A stretch of 64,000 nt of DNA, from NCBI GenBank assembly GCA_030737835.1, contig CM060855.1, positions 9,684,628-9,748,627 on the forward strand, read 5' to 3'. Positions 23,062 to 38,610 of this stretch are shown one piece after another. Made by a program: the position numbers and the translations under genes. Source of the stretch: Acorus gramineus (taxonomy: Eukaryota; Streptophyta; Magnoliopsida; Acorales; Acoraceae). Each line of letters starts with the position of its first letter. The stretch's first letter is position 1. Below the pieces are notes generated by a model. That model did no database searches and was not told the origin of the DNA. It saw only the letters and a program-made list of their open reading frames with translations.

Positions 23062-25630
23062 GTAGTGTTGAATGGGTTTGTTAGTGAGGAATGGAAAAAA
23101 AATTATCTAGGATTGGGTTCTATTTGGTTTGGACTTAATTGTGTGTTCATGTCAGATTATTATTGGAATTTTTTTTTGTTGTTGTGTTTTTGCTTTGAAG
23201 TTCATTCCATGTTTGCTAGTTTGTTTGATACAGTGCAATGGTTTAGATGGAGCTTGCTTTGCTGTCATACATAGAGAGAGAGAGAGAGAGAGAGAGCATT
23301 GAATTCGGAATTAGAATACAATAAAAGGGTAGGTGTAAAAATTTCATCAGCAGGAGTTAGAGCAACCCCATGTTTCCACCGCTTTATGGAATTGAATGAG
23401 CTGACAATTATTGTCATCGGTAAATGATGTGTTTATCATATATTTCATGCGCTCCTCTTCAGGCATGCTATTACCATTAACTCTAACAGGTTGGATTGGA
23501 TTAGAGTTTAACCAAACTTAATACGAAATTGAAGAAGGATAACCCATCAAGTCGATCTTTAAACAAAAAGATGTGGCTTAGAGCTCAACCGAACCTAACA
23601 TGAAAGAGTCACGCTACCCGTGCTCCAAAATATAAACCCCACGAGGTGTCATCATCTCATTGATTATCTTGTTAACTTTTTAAAAAAGATAAAATGACAA
23701 AATACAAATTTGTTATTCATTAAAAATCTGTCCCATTAACCCAAATCCTTTTTTTTTTTTTTCTAATCAGTTACCAATTTTCAATGGTTACACTAAAATT
23801 TATGAATTTCAAAATTTGAATTTTAAAATCATTACCTAGTAACTGAATTTTCTATTTCAGTTACACCCAAATTTTATCAAAATCACATTAAAACTTATCT
23901 AAATTATTTTTTTTTATCAAAATCCTTCAAACGGCTACTCTTTTTTTAAAAAAAATTATATTCATATTATATACATTTTTTTTTTTGAAGAATGTTATTA
24001 CCTGAACATTATAACATTTGACAAACATCTTTTCAATTTAAATAAATAAATCATCTCTGAAAATACAAATACATTTCTTAAATGTTTATATCCTTTATAA
24101 CTATTTGTTATATTTACATAAATGTAACATAACAGTTATATTTACATGACTGTTTTACATTTTATATAATGTTTAAAGAATTTTAAAACAGATCCCCCTC
24201 TTCAATAGTCGGTTACATTTTATAAAAAATATCAAATACTTTTTTTATTGTGAATTACATTTAAAAAATATTACATGAACAGTTTAATTCATTTTCATAA
24301 AAACTGTTACATTTACATAAGTATAACATAACAATTACATTTACCTAATTATTTTGCATTCCATGCAATTTATATGTAGTTGACTGTTACATTTATGAAT
24401 GTAACAAATATAAATCAATACATGCATGCAATTGACTGTTGCATTTACGAATGTAACAAAAATAATACAGATTTAAAAAATGACTTTTTACATTGTCAAC
24501 AATGTAGCAGTAGCATCAATCAAACTACTCATATATAAAATGTAACAGTATCGAATGTTACATTTAGATATTGAGATAAAAACAAATCAAATTATGAAAA
24601 ATGACATTCAATACATGAAAAAAATTCGTGTTCAAACATTTAAAACAAAAGGCAAAACACAATTCGATTACGAATCCAATAATGTCAAATCTGATCCGAG
24701 AGACATTGATGTGAGATCCAAATAAAAAAAACAATTTCTTGCTTCCAAAACCTCACAAATAAAATTTTTGATCTGCTCCCACGTGTTCTTTATAAACAAA
24801 ATCAATTTCAAAATTCAAACATCGATTAATATTGCTGCATGATTTTTAGAATCAATTAATGATGAAGAAATACATGATTTTCAGAATTAAATGATACTCC
24901 ACGATCATAAGGATACATATTGAAATAATTATCAAGTAAATGACATAATAGACAATGTTTTATTGCTACATCATCGGACCGGAGAATCATTATTGAACAT
25001 GAAATCAGAAAAAGTCAATTCAAACTCAACTAAGCTTGACTATCAAATGCAAAGAGGTTAATTAGAGTTCACTAAAGCTTAACATGAAATTGAAAAAAAG
25101 TCAACTCAATCTCAATCAAACCCAATCCATCATGTTTGGTTTGAACTTGAGTTGAGTTCATGCTTGATTCAAATGGTAAACAATTCAAATTCTACAACAA
25201 TCACAATGATATAATAGCAACGGAAATGGTGGCGACGGAGAGAAAATTGAGAAATGAAATAAAAGTGTGACAAATTTTAAAAAAATTAGACGATTCAAAT
25301 TTTTTCAGCTATAACCTCAATCCGAAGCTGTCTAAGTTGAGCCTCGCTTGATCCGACTCAAATGCAAAGCATCTACAGCTCCAGACTTCCAAGCATTTAC
25401 GATCTGATGCTATATGGACATACTGAGTCATATTTTGATCGACCTTCTACATCATATGGTTTTTACCTTAATTAGTTACTGAGGATAAGTTCACATACCT
25501 CACTATTCCATGGGTAGTGTCACCACCCATGTTTTTTTTTTTGGGTAAGTAAGAGATCAGTTGTATTGCTGTTGTAACTATGCAAATGTACAAGAAATGA
25601 ACATTTACAAAATCCCCTTTAGTGTCACCA
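23062..25630. other. 3' flank and AT-rich intergenic DNA
   Basis: The first 250 bases are probably the 3' UTR of the zinc-finger homeodomain gene and include a (GA)n run at 23273-23296. From about 23750 to 24620 the DNA is extremely AT-rich and repeats variants of TGTTACATTTA and ATGTAACA on both strands. Around 23490-23610 and 25010-25180 there are degenerate CAACTCAA/GAGTT-type repeats resembling the subterminal DNA of Mutator-like elements. No gene is seen. Confidence 0.5.
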
Positions 25631-25631
25631 C

Positions 25632-25945
25632 CCATGTTTCTATCCCTACTAACTAAAAGATCATTTTGGTTGGTGGGAATGAACATGGAGAAGAGAGCTG
25701 GGCAGAGGGCAGCAGAGAGAGGAAGTGGATGGGACAGTGGAAGAGGGGGGGAGGGTGGAGGGTGGTGGGCAGAGAGCAGGAAGGGTGGGGCTGGGGAGGG
25801 GGGGGGGGAGAGCTTAGCCCCACCCCGTGCATCGCCGGTCCCACCTCTCTTTCTTTCTCTTCCTCTCCGCCGCCCCACATCTCCCTCCCTCCCTCCCTAT
25901 TGTCCTCTAGGGACTTTAGGTTAGTGGGATAGCTCCTTCCCACCA
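25632..25945. mobile_element. Probable MITE with purine-rich interior
   Basis: CTATCCCTACTAACTAAAA near 25641 and, on the other strand, CTATCCCACTAACCTAAAG near 25932 form inverted ends. The interior is a strongly asymmetric G/A-rich then C/T-rich stretch (25690-25900). Open frames here reflect simple sequence only. Confidence 0.45.
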
Positions 25946-26215
25946 TTACTGCAATGTAGCAATCCTCATGGATGAATCTAAAATAACAGAATAATATTAC
26001 ATAGCCACACCAAAATTTGATGAAACATAATTTATCTCAATAAAGAAAAAGAAAGTAAAAAAAAAATCCCCATTCTACAGTATGAGAGAGGATAGTGAAA
26101 ACATAAATCAACATTGTCTCAGCTTAAAAAAACATTCGATAGTTGGATAATTAGCATGCCCACATATTGCCTGCCATATATATATATATTTCTCACAAGC
26201 TGTTCACAGCCCTTT

Positions 26216-30123
<3,908 letters not shown>

Positions 30124-33100
30124 ATGAACATGGTGGGGGTTTTGAAGGGGTTTTCAGGTTCTTCATCCCTCTCTTTTGATCTTTCTAACTTGCTCTTTCT
30201 TTTGGGTTTAGTTCAATTGATTTCCTTTGTTTTTATAGGTCCAGTTCTTTTCAATAGACGCAGAAAGCTGAAGTTTTCAATACAGAGACATGGTGAAAGA
30301 ACCGATTTGAAGTCTTTGAAGGTTCCAAAAAATTCGCATTTTCTTGTCATCTTCCATCAATGTTTGATTTTGATCGGATATCTTGAAATTTATGCTTGTA
30401 ATTTTATCTGGGTAGGTTTTGGTTTCGCCAATTCGGCACACATGGGTCCGCCCCTTGAAACTGGTGGCATCAGTGGCCGGACCACTGTCGGATGGGAGAG
30501 GTTTTGTTAAGCGTGATGAGTTTGATGAGAAACCGTTTTGGCAGGGCCTGATTAAGGATGCAATTTGGTATCCATGACTGGATTGGAATTTTTTTCTTTT
30601 TTTGGTGTTGCTTTTGGGATTATTTGTTCATTGATTTGCTTTTGTGTGTTGTCAGGGGTTTGAAATGGTTGGCTGAGTTTCTGGTTGAGCAGCCAAGTCA
30701 GCTGAAATACATAGAGTGGCCGGGTTTTCAAAGCACGGTATGGTTTATTTGCATACCGATTCATGCACTTATGTTTATTTATGAGCTATGCGAATGAATT
30801 CCAGCTAGTTCATATTTCCCTCTGATGCATGTTTTATAATGGGTAGAATTGTCATTTATTTTATTGAGTCTAAAATCTTATTTGTGACATTTAAACTACT
30901 ACATTCCTACTGTGCTGTTTGGACCATAAAACTGATGAAGCACATCCAATGGGAAAATATACAATCAAGAACATTCAGCTGAAATGATTTACATGAATGC
31001 GTAGATATAGGGTGGAATTTGTGTCGTGTATGGTTAGTTTGATATTAGTTCTTAGAATGTTGAGGCATATGGATGACTGAGATATTTGTGGGTTTCGGTG
31101 TCTCATGCATGCTTGGCGTCATGGGGATGGAAACGCATTTATGTCTACAATCTACATTTTGCCTTGTTCTTATAAAAGCTGTTGCTTGTGAATCTATGTG
31201 TTGTTGACAAGTAGGTATCTAATATATAGTTCAGATAATGTGATTGTTTCCTTTGTGCGCCTAAAAGGTAGTTAGGATGATCTTTGAAGATTTTTCAGGG
31301 CCACCTACTTTTAGGTGATCCTCCATGAGAAGATGGGGTGCATGCTGTTATCCTTAATGCAAGCTAATATTTAATACTTCCTTCCCAAAGCCTTCTTCTA
31401 GCCTTGAGGTGGGCAAAGGCTTAGTATTCAGTATTTACTCTTCTTCTATTGGAAGATTCTTTTTGTCGAGTGTACAGACCTCTTGCTTATGATCATCATT
31501 CATGGAGCTTACATCTATATATGGTGTATTTGTGTTTGGGATGGATTATATTCTCTTCTAGAGATGAAACTGTTTAATAATTATGTAGCTGTCTTTGGGA
31601 TGGAAATGGTGTCCTTAAGAGTTTTTTTTTTTTTGAATTACCTTCTCTATAACTGTTAACATGTTATGTATATTAACAAGGGCTGGTTTGGCAAAGGGAT
31701 AAGTTTTGGGATAAGGGGTAATTATGGGGATAAGTGAGTAGGAGGACAACTTATCCCCATTTGGTATAAAAAATAATTGGGATAAACTGCATACAGTTGT
31801 CTCGATTTTGAAATAAAAATGGAGATATTTTATTCCATTTAAAGGCTGGGAAAACATTTATTCATACTTTTTATCCTAATTTTGATAAATGTAAATATGA
31901 ACAAAATTGATGGACTTTTTATCCTCTAAAATTAGGACAACTTATCATCAAAATCTTATCCCCTTGCCAAAGTATAATCTTATAATCTCTACATATTCTT
32001 TGGTTTTCCTGTTAGTCTAAGCTTAAATGATGGAGGGGTGTATAGTTCACTGTGCATCTACCAATGACAAATGCCTCTGTTCCTATGAATTTCACAACTT
32101 TGATGGCTGTAGTTTGTATATGGAAACTTGGTCCTCAAAAGGAGGTTGATGAAGATTCTCAAACTTTCAATGGCATAAGCAATCTTGGGGCATGTAGATC
32201 CCAGTCAATGGAATAGATTTATCTCTTTCGGCTATATATTTATTGCAAGGAACTGAAATTTTTTCTTTGAATTCCATAATTTACAATATGCTGTAGAATG
32301 TTACACAAAAGGAAGACTTATTCTGTCCTGTATCATTGATGATCCTGGTTCTATCTTAATATGTGTAATACATGGCGATGAGAATATGTTGTGGGAGATT
32401 CAACCTTCAGTTCTACTTACCTGTTTAATTGAGATTCCTAAAAATATTAACTTTCCATACATGATCTCTGGCCTCTTATTATTGCCCATCAGTTGTAGAG
32501 AACATGCATGCTTCTCTTCTCCGGTTACCATTTCAGTTGTCTTCACCTTGAAAAATGCGCTTAAATGGATTGTCTGCTGCAAGTGGGAAAGAATCAAGAG
32601 AGCTCAAAAATAAAAATAAAAAATAAATCAAATCAAAATCAGTATGCACTCTTCATCTAAAACTGCTTCCTAGACCACCATCTGCAGATTTATTTCAAGG
32701 AATTGGACATCCAATTTTGTTATCATTGTAATGTGCGAAAATCTAACCACACGGGTTGGCTCTTTGGCTAGAGCCATGGGTTTGCTCCCCATAGGTTTCA
32801 AGTTCGAATCCTTCCACGATTACCTGATACACAATGTTTGTGGGTGATTCTGTGCATCTTGGGTTTTTCCAATTAATGTTGGGGTTCCTTGTCACTAATA
32901 AAAGGTGCAAAAAAATAGGAAGTGCAAAAAACAGTTTAATGATTGTCAGAACAGAACTGAGGATAAGTTTCACGAATAACTTTTTTGTTCTCATTATTCC
33001 GATCCTTTGCATGTCAATGTCTAAGATGAGTTACCATGATTTTATGTTAGTATTTCCATAATTAAATATTTAAATGAAGGTTCACCCTGTACCATGTATC

Positions 33101-33635
33101 AGATTAGCTTGTGATTCTGCCTCTCAAACTGTGTTGACTGTCCGTTTCTAGATGTTCTGTTGTTGAAAGGCTCATGTGCTCAATGCCTCAATTTCTATTT
33201 ACATGGTGTATGGAAGAAGGAAAAGGACCTATCATTTATGCTTATGCTTATATGTGTGGCCTTGTTGATAATAGTTAAGCATAATACACCGAAGCATCCT
33301 ACTTTACTATCTGTCTGTCCAATTTTATCAGCATCTGCTTTAAAAATGGTTTGCTTCTTGTGAAATCCCTATTGAGATCTTTGTGGGTAAATGCATATGG
33401 AGGTGCTCCATAACACCTTGTTTAGGAATGAAGGTTATAATTTAAAAATGTGTTGCCTGTTCTGGTATTAAGAGCAATTGCTTATCCAATTCGTTACTGA
33501 TATATTCCTTTTGAAATGCAGCTGAAAACTGCCTCTCTGACCGTTGTTCTTGTGGCCCTGCTCATAGTGGCACTCTCCTCCATTGATTCTGCTCTTGTTT
33601 ACTTACTGGCTTTTTTCCTCCGGAGAAGCGCATAA
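30124..33635 (+). CDS. SecE-family translocase subunit (predicted organellar)
   Basis: A 154-residue protein from five exons: 30124-30157, 30239-30321, 30416-30567, 30656-30737, 33522-33635. All junctions are GT/AG and the phases close; exons 1-3 are less certain than 4-5. The C-terminal half has the SecE signature: an amphipathic helix (GLKWLAEFLVEQPSQ), the IEWP motif, a Thr-containing turn, then one membrane span (about residues 121-142, VVLVALLIVAL) and a short Arg-rich end. SecE clamps the SecY channel in Sec translocases. The N-terminal 60 residues are rich in Arg/Lys/Ser and poor in acidic residues (FNRRRKLKFSIQRHGER), as expected for a plastid or mitochondrial targeting peptide. Plants have thylakoid SECE1 and an envelope Sec2-pathway SecE2; SecE2 is my guess, not shown. 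Intron 4 is 2,784 bp and carries a MITE and a SINE-like insertion. Confidence 0.7.
31683..31973. mobile_element. MITE (GATAA-rich family), copy 2, in SecE intron 4
   Basis: The left end reads CTGGTTTGGCAAAGGGATAA; the right end, on the other strand, reads ACTTTGGCAAGGGGATAAG. It shares GAGATATTTTATTCCA and the TTATCC-rich interior with the copy at 20871-21360. It is intronic and non-coding. Confidence 0.65.
32745..32915 (+). mobile_element. SINE-like tRNA-derived insertion in SecE intron 4
   Basis: A pol III-type head: an A-box-like GGTTGGCTCTTTGGCTAGAG followed about 40 bp later by the B-box-like GGTTTCAAGTTCGAATCC. It cannot fold as a complete tRNA. An A-rich stretch with GTGCAAAAAA follows. 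Flanks GTGCGAAAAT and GTGCAAAAAAAT are a possible, imperfect duplication. Confidence 0.5.
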
Positions 33636-34041
33636 TCTGTCAGTTCCATTTTTAGTTTAGTGTATAAGTTTTCTAAACAAAATTGTGTCTTATATTTACA
33701 AGGACCTTCTTATAAACATTGATTTTTGATGGGATTTACAGGGATTTTGGGGGGATTTTATTATTTAGATATCATATATTAATCAGTTCTGCTAGATTTA
33801 CCAAGAGAACTGTATTCTATTGATCACTTAATATTATTGGCTAAACAATATTTGATATTATAATGGCTGCTCATTTTCATCTTTTAAAAGATGAGCCCCA
33901 GCTCCTAGTCCTACGTCCAAGTTACACAGATCTAAAACCACATGCCATATGATGAAGCAATGTACCACAAATTAATAACAGTCTTTTTCCTACAGAAGGG
34001 TTAATAATTAATCAATATGAAAATGTCAGGGATGGTCATTT
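33636..34041. other. 3' UTR / flank of the SecE-like gene
   Basis: No coding content. The sequence after the stop codon is T-rich and then AT-rich, with no recognised repeat until the Mutator-like element. Confidence 0.5.
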
Positions 34042-34050
34042 ATGTTGGGG

Positions 34051-34502
34051 TGAGGTTTCCTAAGCCTGATCCGAGCCTGTTTGCGGGCAAGGTCGGCCCG
34101 GCCTGATTTTAGGGGGCTGGCCCACAGGCCCGCCCCGTAGGCCCATGGGGGATTGGGGGGATGAGTCAGGTGAAATTTTAAGTAATTTTTATTTAAATTG
34201 TGGTTGAATTATACAAATTATTGATATTTGTGTAGGTGTCAATCTAGTTAGGAACATGTAATTATTTAGTTTTTAACTAATTAATTCATTTAATATTTTT
34301 ATTTTTAAAAATTCAATAGATGTAAACAATATTATACTTCAATTTTGTGTTATTTTAACATTTATATACAAATAAATAATTTAAAATTTAAAAACAAGAA
34401 ATAAGATGTCTGGGCTTTTTACGTCAGGCCCGGGCTTGTGGGTAGGGCCTGGGATTTTTTTTGGGCAGTGGGCTGGCCCGGCCCAGCCCGTTTCTGACCC
34501 TC
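34051..34502. mobile_element. Mutator-like MITE with exact 9-bp duplication and GGCCCG-rich ends
   Basis: The 9-mer ATGTTGGGG occurs at 34042-34050 and 34503-34511. The subterminal regions are rich in GGCCCGG/CCGGGCC words on both sides and the middle is AT-rich. The outermost bases (TGAGGTTTC and, on the other strand, GAGGGTCAG) pair only loosely. Non-coding. Confidence 0.65.
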
Positions 34503-34511
34503 ATGTTGGGG

Positions 34512-35359
34512 ATGGTTATTTATGTGATCATTTTTACAGTTCTAACACGTTTTTTATGTAAAAAAAAATTGAAAGGTATATATATTTATTAAATAAAATA
34601 TATATTCTTCACAAAAAAAATGAAGTATATATTTTATTTTTTTGTATGCTTACCTTTCTTCATTTTCTCTAATAGAGTATATGTTTGTTTAACTCATAAT
34701 ATGTTTAATATCGCATGAATGACTAAGTCTTTCGCCCTTAATGAAGAACCTCGAAGAATGCATAACATAGTTGTCATTCTTATTCAATTTATTGAAGGAA
34801 TTGTAATTTATTGAAGGAATTGTAATTTATTGTGACTTATTTGGGGAAGGGGATAAGAATTTGACAATAAGCGGTGTTTATAACAATTTGTTGTCATATT
34901 GTAACAAATTTTAAATATAAAAATCTATCAATTTTCTTCATGACAGATGTGATAGTAAATTTGTTCTAAACCATTGAGATATTGATTCGATCATATACTA
35001 TGAATACTTTCACAGGTGTTTAAGAAAAGTTGTTCATATTTTTTAAAGTAATAACAATTTAATACCCAAAAGTTAATCAATCCTAAATTGATTTTGATCA
35101 ATGACAAAAATGATAGCAATCTAGAGGCATAGATAGAATTTTATTAAAGCGGAGGCTTAATATAATTTGTGAATATGGATCACCACTACTAATTGTTTTA
35201 TTTATATATATATATAAAATAAAAATTTCTAGATTTTTTGTTTTAAATTATCCAAAGGATGCACAGTATCTTTTAGGTAATAGCTAATTACATGCACCCC
35301 CTAATTTAACAACTAATCAAACTATGTTATTTTTCTCCTCTCCAAAAACTAACGAGAGG
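34512..35359. other. AT-rich intergenic DNA
   Basis: No gene or well-defined element. The phrase TTTATTGAAGGAATTGTAA is repeated directly at about 34788-34825. AT dinucleotide runs occur near 35204-35219. Confidence 0.5.
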
Positions 35360-35930
35360 CTTGAGACACCTCTGTTAAATCTTAATTTTATCAAAATACC
35401 CCTATTAGAATGGTCCGTTCAAAAATACCTTCAGAATATTCATAAGTTGTGTATTCATACTCCTCTATTAGACAATGTTAAAGTTTCTTATTCAACCCTA
35501 ATTAATTGGTTAATCATGGGCGTGCAATTACGAAACTATCATTTTTTAATCCTTCCAAAATCCAAACGCTGACCTAACATTCTCTCTCATTCATCCTCTC
35601 TTCAATATGTCCCCTTTTCAATTCATCCGTGAGAAACCCAAATTAGCCATCTTCTTCCCTTCTTTCAACCTGAGAAATGTGAGAATTTTGGGGCAGAGAA
35701 AAAAATAAATCAGTTTGGGGAAAGGTTAAAGGAGGAGATGGAACCAAGGTTAATTTGATCTTTTCACCAATTTTTAAAGGTGTTAACGGCCTTTTGATGG
35801 AGAAAATTAACGCTGTTGTCCGAAGGGGTATGAGTGCACAAGTTATGAATTTTCTAAGGGTATTTTTGAACAGATCATTTAAAAAGGGGTGTTTTGACAA
35901 AATCAATATTTAACAAGGGTACATGTATAC
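35360..35930. mobile_element. Long-TIR foldback / Mutator-like element
   Basis: Arms of about 115 bp at 35367-35480 and 35803-35922 are inverted copies: the left arm carries GTTAAATCTTAATTTTATC, CAAAATACCCCT, GTTCAAAAATACCTT and ATTCATAAGTTGTG, and the right arm carries their near-complements in mirrored order. The interior (35540-35790) is CT-rich and UTR-like. An 87-codon minus-strand frame in it has no recognisable domain. Confidence 0.65.
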
Positions 35931-36188
35931 ATATATATATATATAAAATCTTAAATAAAAGATCATAACCCTTTATTTATTGTGCATACATGAATCCATG
36001 CTACAAAAAATGTAACCGTTGTGATTTTAAGCACCTCTACAAAATACCGTATCTAAGACCCCCACAACCACCAATTCAGTACAAACCATCATCTCCCCCA
36101 AGCACACAAAATCTTCACACATCCTTCACAGGGAGACAAATCTCCAGATAAAGCAAAATCACAAACTCCAGTGATTTTATATGAAGAG

Positions 36189-37926
36189 ATGGTGATAGTG
36201 GGAATCTTTTCTCGGTTTTCAGGACTCATCAGACCCCAGCCATTCTTTCCCCTTGTAAACTCTCTGTACCAATGTTTTTACAGGTTCTCTGTTTGTTTTT
36301 TCATTTGGGGTTCATAAATCTCATATGGGTTATGTTGGGTTCTACTTAATATCAGGAGGAGGAAACTCAGGTGTCCAAAAGATTTGATTTTGACAGTGAT
36401 TTGGAGGAGCAAAATGTGAATTTTAAGCCGATAGAACATCCCCCGGAGCCGGCTGAAGATGATGGGCCTGTGAAATGCCCGTTGCCGGATTCGTATGTTT
36501 TCAATGTAAGGTTTTGTGAATCTCTTTTTCTAATTCTGCTATTGATGTTGTTGTTGTTGTTGTTGGAAATGTCTTTTAATTTGATATGGGGAGTTTCAGA
36601 AGAATCTACTGCGAAAAGGTATTGTAAAGCTAACACTTTTTAACCGTTCAGATTCTTGATTTTTTTTTTTTTATAAGCTGAAGGTCACCACTTTCTACAA
36701 GAAAGTAACAAACAACTTTGTCATAAAAAGTAAAAATAAGAATTTTTTTTTTTATAAGATCTAACAAATGAATTTTTCATGAGCATCTAATTTCAAAAAC
36801 AGCTATAAGTGAAAGTTATGAATAGATGTTATATTTTTCATCCAACATGCATCACGCTACTAGGATTTTGGAAGTCCATTAAAATCTCGTTCGGATCTGC
36901 GGTACGGGACGCTCATTTTTTGGAAAATCAGGGGTTCAAATCCCGCAGTGGAAAAGACTCATTTTTTGGAAAATCAGGGGTTCAAATCCCGCAGTGGAAA
37001 AGATTTGTCTTGTGGGTATGTGAAAGTACTTGAAAAATTGGTGTGGTTTAGTGTATTCAACGGTGTGGATGCGGAAACCAAAAAACTATTTGGATCTACA
37101 ATGAAGTTTTTTTCTGAATTTCTCTCTGCCAATCCAAACAGGGCCTAAAACACAATCAATAAAGAAGCAGGATTGGTGAGAAACTTTTTTTTTTTTTTTT
37201 GTAAAATCAAGCAATTGCAGAGCTCCTGACCCTCAAAACATCAAGAACTTAAGGTACCAGTCACTGGAAAAAGAAAAAGAGAAAGAAAAACCCAGAAAGA
37301 TATGTAAGTGGTAGTTTTGTTTACTCACTAAGAAAGTCACAAATTGTGACCTACCAAGAAAAACCCAGAAAAATATGTAAGTGGTAATATTGTTTACTCA
37401 CTGAGGAAGTCACAAATTGTGATCTATCAAGGTCTCGGTGAGTTAGCTAGCACCATAAGTTTGCTCACCATTGGTGCAGGTTCGACTCTCACCCTCAACT
37501 TACCCAGGTGTCTGTAGAAAAACTTTCGAGTGGGTTGATAAGAACACCCCTCAAAAAAAAGTCAGAAATTGTGTTTGTTCCATATGGATGATATTGCATT
37601 GTTTTTGCTGTTTGTTCCAGGTGTCTGTAAAATCATGCTTTTAGTGACCATACAGAAATAAAATGCAATGTGGTCATTCCTTTACAGCACTGACAAAGCT
37701 TTTGTTATGTAAGGAACAATTCGGTGGGGGATTGAGGAAGAGATCGGAGCAATTGGTGGTAAATGAAGAAGGCTTAGTAGCAGAGGAGCAGCCACCACCA
37801 CCTGCCCAAGCGGCGCGAAAGAGGCACCACCCCAATCCATGCAATCGCGCGGCTCCCCGGTTGTTGAAGGGTCCTTCCTCCAGCAGTGTGTTTCAGATAT
37901 TTCAACAATGTAAGTTTGAGTTTTGA
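36189..37926 (+). CDS. Unrecognised small protein, three exons
   Basis: Exons 36189-36254, 36356-36505 and 37714-37926 join in phase to 142 residues. The N-terminus MVIVGIFSRFSGLIRPQ is hydrophobic and basic. The middle is acidic (FDFDSDLEEQN, EPAEDDG) and is followed by CPLPDSYVF. The C-terminal exon has a Lys/Arg-rich patch, a Pro run (EEQPPPPAQ), RKRHHPNP and the ending FQIFQQCKFEF. This layout recalls a conserved land-plant family of about 130-150 residues that carries misleading channel-like names in databases; that is from memory and no function follows from it. Exon 2 and the start are well supported. The exon 3 acceptor at 37713 is the only in-phase choice I found, but a short extra exon could have been missed. 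An upstream ATG at 36181 opens a 4-codon uORF overlapping the start. Confidence 0.55.
36915..37005 (+). repeat. Tandem duplication containing a tRNA B-box-like sequence
   Basis: A unit of 48 bp, CTCATTTTTTGGAAAATCAG followed by GGGTTCAAATCCCGCAGTGG and AAAAGA, is present twice in a row without change. GGTTCAAATCCCGC matches a pol III B-box with its T-stem. The surrounding bases do not complete a tRNA, so this is probably a SINE fragment that duplicated. It lies in intron 2 of the small gene. Confidence 0.6.
37283..37428. repeat. 73-bp tandem duplication
   Basis: AAGAAAAACCCAGAAAGATA... at 37283 recurs at 37356 with a few substitutions, including GTTTACTCACT and GTCACAAATTGTGA. The second copy supplies the insertion site of the adjacent SINE-like element. 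Confidence 0.65.
37422..37560 (+). mobile_element. SINE-like element with 13-bp target duplication
   Basis: The A-box-like GGTGAGTTAGCTAGCACC and the B-box-like GCAGGTTCGACTCTC lie about 40 bp apart, and the element ends in CCCCTCAAAAAAAA. The flanks GTCACAAATTGTG (about 37409-37421) and GTCAGAAATTGTG (37561-37573) differ at one base, a clear target-primed duplication. Confidence 0.72.
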
Positions 37927-38520
37927 TCATCCATCCAGTCTTTGGGGATTTCATTCAATCATAATAAGGTTGACATCTCTTTGTAAGTAGTGGTGATCTT
38001 CAGCCCAGTTCTGTGAAATTTAACAACTGTGGATAATAAGGTTGTTGGGGATTAAAGAATGCATTGGTGTTATTAAGATTTGAGTTGCATTGGATGTGAT
38101 TGAAATTATGAGATTCTTCCAATCTTGTCTTTAAAATTGAGTTTTCAAAAAACTGTAATTTTATTCACTTTTCAATCTTTAAGTTCTTTTCTATGAAAAA
38201 AACAAGAGGTGAGTTTGGAAAGTTAAATGTTGAAAATGTGTTTAAATCTGTGTTTAGAAATCTAACCAAACGCAAATTCACACGAGGCATTAGTAATGGA
38301 TTGGATATTAAGATATTCACTCTTGAAAAATATATGAATTTAATCTATATTATAACATTACATATTTTTATATATTATTTGTTATTTAGATTAATTATTA
38401 TTATTATATAAATCACAATTCTCATACAAATTAAGCCTCTCAATTATTCGAAAAAAATCTGAATTCAATCTGAATCCGTATTCGAAAAATAAAAAATATC
38501 TGATATTTAAAGATCTAAAG

Positions 38521-38610
38521 TGCGAATATGGATATCGGTGCATCCAATCCAAAAAATATATGTATTGCGAATATGGATATCGGTGTATCCAATCCAAAAA
38601 ATATATGTAA
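38521..38610. repeat. 45-bp tandem duplication
   Basis: TGCGAATATGGATATCGGTG followed by CATCCAATCCAAAAAATATA is repeated directly with one change (C to T). A shorter 29-bp direct duplication (TTTTTTCTATTTTTTTAGTG...) lies at about 39068-39121. Both are in AT-rich intergenic DNA. Confidence 0.65.

Noticed and set aside
32745-32915. tRNA gene
   Set aside because: Good B-box but no acceptor stem or anticodon arm can be built; SINE-like instead. The same holds for 36915-37005, 37422-37560 and 46596-46685.
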